This document shows, one piece after another, positions 42,405-50,321 of a stretch of 64,000 bases of DNA. Position numbers and translations under genes: made by a program. The stretch comes from Halorhabdus tiamatea SARL4B. GTDB lineage: Archaea; Halobacteriota; Halobacteria; Halobacteriales; Haloarculaceae. The notes under the pieces were generated by a model. That model was not told the origin of the DNA and made no database searches. It was given only the letters and a program-made list of their open reading frames with translations. The stretch's first letter is position 1; the number at the start of each line of letters is the position of its first letter. The DNA lies in assembly GCF_000470655.1 (NCBI RefSeq), contig NC_021913.1:248001-312000 (forward strand), written 5' to 3'.

Positions 42405-43181
42405 ATGCCCTCCACCGACGAAGACCTCGCCATTCAGACGACTGAGCTCCGGAAGGCCTACGGCTCTGAGGTCGCCGTCGACAGTCTCTCGCTCGCCATC
42501 GAGTCGGGGACGGTCTACGGCTTTCTCGGCCCGAACGGCGCGGGCAAGACGACCACGATGCGGCTCCTGACCGGTCTCACACAACCGTCCAGCGGAAGCG
42601 TCCGCATCCGTGGCGTCGACGTCGACGACCGGCGTTCTCTCGCCCCGCACGTCGGCTACCTTCCCGAGACGCCACCGCTCTACGAGGAGTTCAGCGCCCG
42701 CGAACAGCTTGAGTACGTCGCCGATCTGCGCGATATCCCGCAGAATGTCGCCCGAGAGCGAATTGCCGAGTATCTCGACCGATTCGACCTGACCGACGAC
42801 GCCGACAAACGAATCGACGCGTACTCGAAGGGGATGCAGCAAAAAACCGCGTTCATCCAGAGTGTTTTGCACGATCCGGACGTTCTGTTCCTGGACGAAC
42901 CGACGTCGGGGCTCGATCCCCGAGCCGCACGCACTATCCGAGAGTCCATCACTGACTTCGCCGACACTGGGACGACCGTCTTCCTCTCGACACACATCCT
43001 CCCAGTCGTCGAAGCCGTCGCCGACGCGGTCGGCGTGCTGTTCGACGGCCGACTCGTCGCCGAAGGAACGCCTGCGGACGTACAAGCCCGGGCAGAGACA
43101 GGCGAGAGTGGGTCGCTCGAGGACGCCTTCCTCGCCGTCACCAGTGAGCCCGACGCAGTCGCAACCTCCGAAAGAGAATGA
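42405..43181 (+). CDS. ABC transporter ATP-binding protein
   Basis: 258 residues. Walker A FLGPNGAGKTTTMR, Q-loop region VGYLPETPPLYEE, signature YSKGMQQK, Walker B VLFLDEPTSGLDP and switch His in LSTHILPVVE. This is an ABC-2-type exporter ATPase (CcmA-like). The next gene overlaps by 4 bp (ATGA), giving a two-gene transporter operon. Its left flank now directly follows the nested IS pile at 42336. Confidence 0.88.
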   Translation: MPSTDEDLAIQTTELRKAYGSEVAVDSLSLAIESGTVYGFLGPNGAGKTTTMRLLTGLTQPSSGSVRIRGVDVDDRRSLAPHVGYLPETPPLYEEFSAREQLEYVADLRDIPQNVARERIAEYLDRFDLTDDADKRIDAYSKGMQQKTAFIQSVLHDPDVLFLDEPTSGLDPRAARTIRESITDFADTGTTVFLSTHILPVVEAVADAVGVLFDGRLVAEGTPADVQARAETGESGSLEDAFLAVTSEPDAVATSERE

Positions 43182-44788
43182 ATCTCAGACACGACATTCG
43201 CCACGGGCTCCGCATCGGCCGTGCAGAGTTCGTTCGGAGTCTCCGGGGATACCTCGGCAACACGCGTCGGCTCGCCGGGCTCGGGATCGCCGTGTTGTTC
43301 TTCGGCGGGAATCTCCTCTTTGTGCTTCCGGCAGCGTACGTACTCGGTCGAAGTGCTCGCTCAATCAGCGCGATTCCGTTCTTCGGCCCTGCTGCGACCG
43401 CCGCTCCCATCGCACTCGTCCTATTGGCGATACTCCGAACGCTGGAACGGATCGGGAGCATCGAAGCCGAAGACCTCGTCTTGACGGCAGTCCATCCCCG
43501 TGCAGTCGTCCTCGGACTCATCACCGCAGAAATCGGGCGACTCCTTTTGTGGTTCGGCCTTCCGGCAACGGCGTTCGCTGTCACGTTCGCGCTGGGATTG
43601 GGGACACCCTTACTCGTCGTCACAGGGGGGCTTGTCGCGCTGCCGCTCATCTGCTGTACTGCCGTCTGGGGCTACGCCGGTGGTCTCGGCGTGCTGCGGC
43701 TCCTGCGGCGGCTCCCCGGCGTCCATCGTCTCCTGAAAACGGGTGGAATCCTCGCGCTGATCGGGCTCGTCGTTGCCTCGCAGTTCCTCGGACAACTCAT
43801 CGTTGAAGAGGGACTCTCGATACAGCGGTTCCTCGCGGTGTTCACCTTCGAGCCTCTAGTCGAGTACGTCGCGCTCGCCTTCCTCGGAACGCCCATCGCG
43901 CAGCCGACGTCGGCGTGGTCGATCGCAGTGCTCGGTGGGTTGCTCGCGCTCATACCGGTTGGACTGGCCGTCGCGACCAAACAGGCCGCCACCCTCTGGT
44001 TCACGGACCCACCGAGTCGAGGCACGTCGAACCAGGTGCGCACGTCGACCGGCGGATTCACCGCGCCACAGCCGTTCGCGTGGACCAAAGCGGGCCGCAT
44101 CGCGTGGGCCGTCCTCGTGCGCGGCCGTCGCAACCCACAAGAGTTGAGCCACCTCCTGATGGCCGTCTTTTTCGTCGCCCCCCTTGGCACGACTGTCGTT
44201 CAGTCGTCGGATGACGCCATTGGACTCCTCATCGCGGGGATGGGCGTTGGCCTCGGGACGTACCTCGCGGGCGCGACCTTCGGCTTGAACCCACTGGGCG
44301 ACGACCGCCCCCAGCTGCCCCTGCTGTTACTCACCGAAACGAACCCCCGCACCATCATCCGAGGACGAATGCTCGCCGGTGTCGCCGTTGGCCTCCCGGT
44401 CGCCGTGCTCGTCCCACTCGGCTCGATTCTTCTCGGAACATCACTAACCTCTGTCGTCGCGTTCGCAGTCGTCGGCCTCGGAATGTGTCTCGCCGCAGCG
44501 ATGTTCGCGGTCGGGATCGGGTCGGCGTACCCTATCTACGAGGAGCGCGAGTTCTGGGGTACCGAGTCAGTCGTGCCGTCGACGCTCGTGATGCTAGGAT
44601 ATCTGTTCGTCGTGGGGGGTGGCACGATCCTCGGACTGATCGTTACCTGGTTCGCGATCAGCGGAAACCTAGTCGTGACGCCCGTATTCATCGTCGGGGT
44701 CGGTCTCTACCTGCTGGTGACCGTTGGTGTGTCGTACGGGTCGTACCGGTACGCAGTTCGTCGGTATCGGCGGTTCACCGTCGAGTAA
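43178..44788 (+). CDS. ABC-2-type exporter permease
   Basis: 536 residues with about twelve hydrophobic segments (for example LAGLGIAVLFFGGNLLFVLPAAYVL, AAPIALVLLAILRTL, LLIAGMGVGLGTYLAGATFGLNPLG, GVAVGLPVAVLVPLGSILLGTSL). The N-terminus MNLRHDIRHGLRIGRAEFVRSLRG is typical of haloarchaeal ABC-2 permeases. Translationally coupled to the ATPase gene. Substrate unknown. Confidence 0.75.
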   Translation: MNLRHDIRHGLRIGRAEFVRSLRGYLGNTRRLAGLGIAVLFFGGNLLFVLPAAYVLGRSARSISAIPFFGPAATAAPIALVLLAILRTLERIGSIEAEDLVLTAVHPRAVVLGLITAEIGRLLLWFGLPATAFAVTFALGLGTPLLVVTGGLVALPLICCTAVWGYAGGLGVLRLLRRLPGVHRLLKTGGILALIGLVVASQFLGQLIVEEGLSIQRFLAVFTFEPLVEYVALAFLGTPIAQPTSAWSIAVLGGLLALIPVGLAVATKQAATLWFTDPPSRGTSNQVRTSTGGFTAPQPFAWTKAGRIAWAVLVRGRRNPQELSHLLMAVFFVAPLGTTVVQSSDDAIGLLIAGMGVGLGTYLAGATFGLNPLGDDRPQLPLLLLTETNPRTIIRGRMLAGVAVGLPVAVLVPLGSILLGTSLTSVVAFAVVGLGMCLAAAMFAVGIGSAYPIYEEREFWGTESVVPSTLVMLGYLFVVGGGTILGLIVTWFAISGNLVVTPVFIVGVGLYLLVTVGVSYGSYRYAVRRYRRFTVE

Positions 44789-44802
44789 AACAGCTGTGAG
44801 AT

Positions 44803-44828
44803 GAAGTATGTCATAGAACTCTTCTCGT
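44803..44828 (+). repeat. Solo right-type end of the TGTCATAGAA family
   Basis: TATGTCATAGAACTCTTCTC: matches the inner sequence of the right ends at 28700 and 33733 (TGTCATAGAACTCTT). No facing left end nearby. Confidence 0.45.
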
Positions 44829-44982
44829 ACCTTTTGGGGTGATAGATATAGGGCGCTAGTCGGTCACGCGAACACTCTCCAAAGCGCAGTGGTTGAATTA
44901 TCACATACAGAGGACCCACCTATGGTTCAGTAAAGATGAACTGGTGTGTGAGCGCGGCGTGAGGCCATGTTCAAATCAGTAG

Positions 44983-45477
44983 CTACTCGCGGGCGAGGAG
45001 ATAGCCGACGAGGCCCCCGATGACGACTGTTCCCCCGTATGTAGGCAGCAATCCGAGTACACCGAGGAATAGCGGGACGAAGAGGAGCAAAGCGAAGTCA
45101 GTGAGTAACTGAACCAACGGAGACACTCCCGGCTGCGGTTCGAAAGGAATTCCGCGGGCTACGACGAGGGCGAGTTCAAGAACGTAGAACGGCACCGGAA
45201 GTGCGAAGAGACCAACGAGCGCACCGACCGCGGCTCCGTAACGCGGCGAACGTTCGGCGCCGAGGCGTTCCCAGAGAAGCCACGCAAGGAGTGCCCCGCC
45301 GAGTACCCCGCCGAAGACGAACAGCCACAGGAAGCCGGACGGGAGGGTGAAGCCACGACCCGCGAGCAAACTCTGAACAGATTCAGTGAGGATAAACAAG
45401 AGCGCGAAGACGCCGCCTGTAGCTCCGAACGTTCGCACGGGGTGACGCCGGGCAACAGCTAGTGGCTCCCAAGTCAT
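44983..45477 (-). CDS. Membrane protein, four predicted helices
   Basis: 164 residues: TFGATGGVFALLFILTESVQSLLAG, FLWLFVFGGVLGGALLAWLLWERL, YGAAVGALVGLFALPVPFYVLELALVV, LLTDFALLLFVPLFLGVLGLLPTYGGTVVIGGLVGYLLA. No recognised family. Divergent from the regulator gene at 45699 across 221 bp. Confidence 0.55.
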   Translation of the reverse strand: MTWEPLAVARRHPVRTFGATGGVFALLFILTESVQSLLAGRGFTLPSGFLWLFVFGGVLGGALLAWLLWERLGAERSPRYGAAVGALVGLFALPVPFYVLELALVVARGIPFEPQPGVSPLVQLLTDFALLLFVPLFLGVLGLLPTYGGTVVIGGLVGYLLARE

Positions 45478-45698
45478 ACCTGCCTGAAGGCGAAGAGCCC
45501 TAATAACGTACCCCTCTACTCGACTTCGCGTGGCATTCGTCTCTGATTTCTAGTGAGGATCCTACGTGAGCACGAATCTATAACTCTTACCGATACATAC
45601 GCAGCCCTATCTGACAGCTGTTTCAATCGGAAAGTGGCGAACAAATAGGAGTTCAACAGAGCCAATCATTTTAACATTAGATGGGAACGAGATAAATG

Positions 45699-46484
45699 AT
45701 GAGTCTGCTTCCCTCCACAAACGCCGTCGACACGGAGCAACACGGCGACCCGCGTGTCGTCGGTGTCGACGATGAACAACTCGACGACGTACTCGATGCA
45801 ATCTCCTCCGATACTGCCCGCACGCTCCTTTCGGAGATCTACAGTGATTCAGGGACACCGAGTGAATTGAGTGACCGAACCAACTTCTCGCTCCAGAACA
45901 TCTCCTATCACCTCGACAACCTAGAGGACAGTGGCCTCATTCGGGTCGCAGGGACGCGATACTCCGAAAAAGGCCGAGAAATGAACATCTACGCACCAGC
46001 GGAGGAACCGGTCGTCGTCTTTGTTGGCACCCAGGAGCGGAAATCCGGGTTTCTTGACCTTCTCAAACGGGTCTTTGGCGCAGTGGTTGCGCTCGTCGCC
46101 GCGACAGCGTACGTGTTCGTCGAGACGTTCGGCTATTCAGCAGGACCACCAAGCGTGTCAGAGAAAGAGTCACAGGAGAGCCAAACGGTCGGTAGTGGCA
46201 GACGCAAGTATTCTGTTGAGAGACGCTGCGGGTCTTTTATTTATCTTGCGAGCATCATCTTCGATATGCCCTCCAAAGAGAGTAAGAAATGGTTCAACAC
46301 CCTCTCTGTGCTAGCCGTAGTCAGTTCCGCGCTGTTCATGTTATATGTCAGTTTTACCGGTTCCATGCCAGCAGTGTTCGGATTCAAAAATGGGTTCGTT
46401 CTGGTGGCTGTAGTGCAACTTTTCGCGGGTATTTCCCTGTGGGTGAACGAACCGACTCTCGGCTCATCAACGGATAGCGGGTAG
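45699..46484 (+). CDS. ArsR-like winged-helix regulator, possibly run together with a small membrane gene
   Basis: A 261-codon open frame. The N-terminal 100 residues are a winged helix (LDAISSDTARTLLSEIYSDSGTPSELSDRTNFSLQNISYHLDNLEDSGLIRVAGTRYSEKGREMNIYAP) followed by one hydrophobic segment (VFGAVVALVAATAYVFVETFG). Residues about 150-190 are not protein-like (SGRRKYSVERRCGSFIYLAS). From M190 (46266) a separate-looking two-helix membrane protein begins behind its own TATA-like box. The reading frame may therefore be a decayed regulator fused by chance to a downstream gene. Confidence 0.55.
   Translation: MSLLPSTNAVDTEQHGDPRVVGVDDEQLDDVLDAISSDTARTLLSEIYSDSGTPSELSDRTNFSLQNISYHLDNLEDSGLIRVAGTRYSEKGREMNIYAPAEEPVVVFVGTQERKSGFLDLLKRVFGAVVALVAATAYVFVETFGYSAGPPSVSEKESQESQTVGSGRRKYSVERRCGSFIYLASIIFDMPSKESKKWFNTLSVLAVVSSALFMLYVSFTGSMPAVFGFKNGFVLVAVVQLFAGISLWVNEPTLGSSTDSG
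46235..46244 (+). promoter_or_regulatory. TATA-like box for an internal start at 46266
   Basis: TTTTATTTAT centred about 26 bp before ATG 46266. It would drive a leaderless 72-residue membrane protein (MPSKESKKWFNTLSVLAVV..., to stop 46484) lying inside the longer frame. Confidence 0.4.
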
Positions 46485-46512
46485 CACACTACGAGTCAAT
46501 GCTAACTACATA

Positions 46513-47575
46513 GAGCGTGTCGTAGAATCCATCTCACAGCTTCTCACAGCCCGGGTTGTTTCCTCGCTCGTAGTTGGTGATGGCAACGGCGAGCCGTAGG
46601 CAGAGTGCAAGGAACACTTCTGTTCGTGCGTGGACGCGGCCTCGGGCGCGGACGTGCCCGAGGCCGCAGTCCTTGACTGCGTCGTTGGTTCGTTCGACTC
46701 CTGTCCGTTTGTTGTACGTCTCGTCCAAGATGGATTGTTTCAGCTGAACGTCCTCGCTGTGTTCGGTAATGCGGTCTTCGACCCTGTACTCGATATCTTT
46801 CGGATCGTCAGTGTTTCGCGGATTGTACGGCGCGATTGGCACGACCCCTGCGGCCAGCAGGTGGTCGTGCCAATCGAGGATATCATAGGCGCTGTCTCCA
46901 AGCATCCAGATCGGTGTATCGACGGTGAGCGCGTCACGTATGACGCGCATCGCCGTCTCCTGATCCGCTTGTTTCGCTTGTGTGAATTCCGCTGCTATCG
47001 GGATTTTTGCGCCGGTTGAGACGATTGTACAGCCGAAGCCGTAGTAGTACTCCTCGGCTGTTGGGTCGTAGTTCCACGATGCTGCGTCGTTGTACTGGAT
47101 CGCTTCGATGTGGGTCGAATCGATGGAGTACGTGGAGTCGAGCAGGCCGCAGGCGGCGGCCTGCTTGACAAGCCTGTCAAAGATATCGTCAATAACGTGT
47201 TCGAGGTCGGTGAGAAAGCGATCAATCGTGTCTCTGGATGGCGGTTTGTCGAGTCCACAGTAGTACCAGACGAGGTTGTGCTTGAGCTCTCTCGTCACCG
47301 GGCGTGTGCCGTAGACGTTTTCGTAGTAGCAGTGGAGAAAGCCGCGGAAGAGATCTGGTGGCTGATGCACTCGTGTTCGCCCCCGCTTTGAGGGGGCGAA
47401 CACGTCGTACTCCAGAAGAAACTCGAACTCAAGGTGTTCGAACAGCGGTACTGTCTCGGTAGCCGCTGCATTCAAAAAGTCGTCTACCGAAGCTACGTCT
47501 TGCAGGGCGTTGGTACTGCTGGACACAGTTTCCAAACCCTGCGGCCTCCCTTGGGAGGCTTTCTATGACACGCTC
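46513..47575 (-). mobile_element. DDE insertion sequence with GAGCGTGTC(A/G)TAGAA ends
   Basis: 1,063 bp. Left end GAGCGTGTCGTAGAA (46513-46527), right end TTCTATGACACGCTC (47561-47575), one mismatch over 15 bp. It holds one transposase. No matching flanks (AACTACATA versus ATCCAACTA), so no visible target duplication. Its ends are near-identical to those of the passenger units at 28.3, 33.0 and 38.2 kb. Confidence 0.75.
46534..47535 (-). CDS. IS4/IS5-superfamily transposase
   Basis: 333 residues. YSIDSTHIEAIQYNDAASW (first Asp), IWMLGDSAYDILDWHDHLLAAGVVPIAPYN (second Asp) and KRTGVERTNDAVKDCGLGHVRARGR (Glu with the R-x6-K/R spacing) form the DDE triad. Complete; a candidate to mobilise the transposase-less units sharing its ends. 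Confidence 0.8.
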   Translation of the reverse strand: METVSSSTNALQDVASVDDFLNAAATETVPLFEHLEFEFLLEYDVFAPSKRGRTRVHQPPDLFRGFLHCYYENVYGTRPVTRELKHNLVWYYCGLDKPPSRDTIDRFLTDLEHVIDDIFDRLVKQAAACGLLDSTYSIDSTHIEAIQYNDAASWNYDPTAEEYYYGFGCTIVSTGAKIPIAAEFTQAKQADQETAMRVIRDALTVDTPIWMLGDSAYDILDWHDHLLAAGVVPIAPYNPRNTDDPKDIEYRVEDRITEHSEDVQLKQSILDETYNKRTGVERTNDAVKDCGLGHVRARGRVHARTEVFLALCLRLAVAITNYERGNNPGCEKL

Positions 47576-47726
47576 ATCCAACTAACTTGAATAGCTAAGC
47601 CAAGTAGTTGATCTAGATAGTTAACATAAACAAAGAGTATAACTAAACGAAATAGCTGACTGATCCAGATAGGCAATTGACTTGTGTCGGACTAAGCAAG
47701 AAGTGTCCATTTTTGTGGCCTGGGAA

Positions 47727-50321
47727 ATGAATCGGTGTGTGTCATTACAACGGGCCCGCTCTATCGATGATCTCTTCGATACCGTGGCGGATTACGATCT
47801 CGTCCTAACGGTTGACGCGCCGCTCAGTCTCGCGCTCAATCGACGGCTGGACCACCCACGACTCGGTCGGTTCGCGGCAACGCCACAAATGCTGGCAGCT
47901 GACGAATTCCGCCCACAAGATCAACGACAACTCTTTCTCGCAGTGATCGATGCTACGGCACTCCCCTGGAAGCAGGCCGCCCATCTGATCGAGTTGATCC
48001 TTAGTTGCTGGGAAGAGACAGGTGACCATCAGGCGATCCTCGAGTTCGACCGCTACGATACACCGGAAACACGGGAAGTACTCGAGGTCATCGCGTCCGT
48101 CGAGAATGCGCATCGGGATCTCGACGAGTACCAGATCGACAAGGGCCTCGACGTCGCCGTCATCGGCGAAGCCCAGTTCAGCGCGCTGGACCGGTCGATC
48201 CTGCCCGCCGAGTACGACGCGATCGACCCGCTCACGAGCGAGGCCTTCGACCTGCCGGCGTTCCACAGCTTTGCCTCCCAGACGGCGATCGTCGAGGCGA
48301 TCGTGGACAACGTGACCAGCGAGAACGCCGACGACGTGGCGGTTGTCATGGACCGGGGCGGGCCGTTCCCCGCGCTGATCGAGTCGGCACTCGAAGCGCG
48401 AGACATTCCCTTCTACGGCGGGCCAGGCTTCGCCGACGACGAGGGACTGCGAACGTTCTTCGAATTACTGAGGCTTGCACACGCAGATTCGAGAGTACGC
48501 GTCGGGGATGTCCAACCGATCGCTCGCAGTCTCGGAATCGAGCTCCCCGTAACGGACGATCAGAAACTCCTCCGTGAACTTGATGGGCGGACAATCGAAC
48601 CGATCCAATCCTTCTGCGAGGACGTCGGCGAGTGGACCTTCGGCGAGGCGCTCGGAGAGTTCGCAGATCTGTCGGACCGGTCACTGGACGCTGTTCGTGC
48701 CGAACTCGACGTGCTCGGGTTGGTGGACAAGCCGGTCACGGACCGGCGGCTCGACGACCTGGCGTTTTACCTCAGTGCGTTCGACGTGCCGATCGACCGC
48801 GAGGACAGCGGCGTCCTGCTCGCCGACGCGAAAACGTCGGTCTATGTCGACCGGCCCGCCGTCTTCTATCTCGGCCTCGACGCCGACTGGACCCATCAAG
48901 TCATCGATCGGCCGTGGATCGACACCGAACAGAAGGACCGTGAGCACCTCCGGCAGTTCCAACTGCTCCTCCAGAACGGTCGCGAACAGTACTATCTTGT
49001 CCAGGAAACCAGCGCCGGCGAGCCGGTCCGTCCGTGTCTATACTTCCACGACCTTCTGGACGACGAAATCGAGGCGTTCGACGACTTCGAGACCATCCCG
49101 CACACGTATCGGCGAGGAGATGGCTCAACCGGTTTCGAGCACGACCCCGTCAACGCAGCGCCCGAGCCGATCGAGACGATCAGCCAGTCGAGTCTCAACA
49201 CGTTCGTCAATTGCCCGCGCGATTACTTCTTCGACCAGCTCGTCGAGCAACCCGATCGGGACTACTTTCGGAAGGGCAATTGCTATCACGACTTCGCCGA
49301 GTTCTACGTCAACCATCCCGATGTGGTCGCTGATGCGGATCGGACAGAACTCGTCGACCGCTTCCTCGACGAACTCCGGCCGTTCATCGATCAGGTGGAT
49401 CGTGACGTCCTCGAAACCGAGTTTGAGGTGGGCCTCGAACTGATCGAGCGATTCGTCGACGAGCACCCACCGGTCGAGCGTGACTACGACGAGTACGAGG
49501 TGCTGCCGTTCGGGAACCTCGTTGCCGACTATTTCGATCACCCGATCGATTCACCGATCACCGAGCAGTGGTTCGAAAATCCGGCCCTCGGCGGGAAAGG
49601 CAAGGTAGATCTTATCCACTCGTCGACGCAACTACTGGATTATAAGAGCGGGTCAGCGAAATCCGCGTCACAGGTCATGGATCGCTCATCGATCGAGGAG
49701 ATCCACGACAAGCCGGACTTCCAGGCCATGCTCTATCTCGCCCACCACCGACAGGTCCGTCCCGACGAACCGATCAACTTCGTGTTCTATCACTTCCTCG
49801 ATCTGGTGGACGACGCCATTACCGGATCCGCCGATGTCGAGGACGCGCTCGTCCGCGTGACCTACTATCCCGTGGCGTTCGACGAGTGGGCCGGCACGCG
49901 GACGGCGTTCGACGCACTCTGTGAGGGCGTCGCGGAGAGCAACGATCGACGGAAAACACTCGAAAAGTTGGGATATGACGCGTATGCCCAGTTCCTCGGT
50001 TCGCACACGTTTCCCGACGTCGACGAGAAGGAGATACTCCTCGATACCGAGTTTGCGGATGCATTCGTCAGGTACGCTCGCGACCGAGTCGGCGAGTACA
50101 AGTATGTCACGTCGGGAATCGAGAGCGCGCTCAAAACTTTGCTCGACCTGCGTGGCGAGAACTACTACCGTGACGATGTCGACGCCTTCGAGGCGTTCCT
50201 CGACGAGCAGATCGATCTGATCAACGAGTATCGAGAGTCGTCGTTCCCGGTCGGCGATCCCAACATGGATCGCGTGACCCATCGCGACCTGCTGCTGACC
50301 GAGGAGGCTAGCGATGACTGA
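47727..50321 (+). CDS. AddB-like protein with PD-(D/E)XK nuclease domain
   Basis: About 864 residues. The N-terminal helicase-like region starts SIDDLFDTVADYDLVLTVDAPLSLALNRRLDHPRLGR; it lacks a Walker A, as in AddB. QSSLNTFVNCPRDYFFDQLVEQPD and LGGKGKVDLIHSSTQLLDYKSG (Asp...Asp-Tyr-Lys) form a RecB-type nuclease site at about residues 495-640. I do not see the four cysteines of the AddB iron-sulphur cluster. Its stop overlaps the AddA-like start by 8 bp, so the two act as one complex processing DNA double-strand ends. Start uncertain (GTG 47739 also possible). Confidence 0.75.
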   Translation: MNRCVSLQRARSIDDLFDTVADYDLVLTVDAPLSLALNRRLDHPRLGRFAATPQMLAADEFRPQDQRQLFLAVIDATALPWKQAAHLIELILSCWEETGDHQAILEFDRYDTPETREVLEVIASVENAHRDLDEYQIDKGLDVAVIGEAQFSALDRSILPAEYDAIDPLTSEAFDLPAFHSFASQTAIVEAIVDNVTSENADDVAVVMDRGGPFPALIESALEARDIPFYGGPGFADDEGLRTFFELLRLAHADSRVRVGDVQPIARSLGIELPVTDDQKLLRELDGRTIEPIQSFCEDVGEWTFGEALGEFADLSDRSLDAVRAELDVLGLVDKPVTDRRLDDLAFYLSAFDVPIDREDSGVLLADAKTSVYVDRPAVFYLGLDADWTHQVIDRPWIDTEQKDREHLRQFQLLLQNGREQYYLVQETSAGEPVRPCLYFHDLLDDEIEAFDDFETIPHTYRRGDGSTGFEHDPVNAAPEPIETISQSSLNTFVNCPRDYFFDQLVEQPDRDYFRKGNCYHDFAEFYVNHPDVVADADRTELVDRFLDELRPFIDQVDRDVLETEFEVGLELIERFVDEHPPVERDYDEYEVLPFGNLVADYFDHPIDSPITEQWFENPALGGKGKVDLIHSSTQLLDYKSGSAKSASQVMDRSSIEEIHDKPDFQAMLYLAHHRQVRPDEPINFVFYHFLDLVDDAITGSADVEDALVRVTYYPVAFDEWAGTRTAFDALCEGVAESNDRRKTLEKLGYDAYAQFLGSHTFPDVDEKEILLDTEFADAFVRYARDRVGEYKYVTSGIESALKTLLDLRGENYYRDDVDAFEAFLDEQIDLINEYRESSFPVGDPNMDRVTHRDLLLTEEASDD

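Noticed and set aside
47585-47670. TAGCTAA/AGTTAA-like repeats upstream of the AddB-like gene as a partition site
   Set aside because: AT-rich and only loosely similar to the boxes near parA; more likely ordinary promoter DNA next to an IS end.
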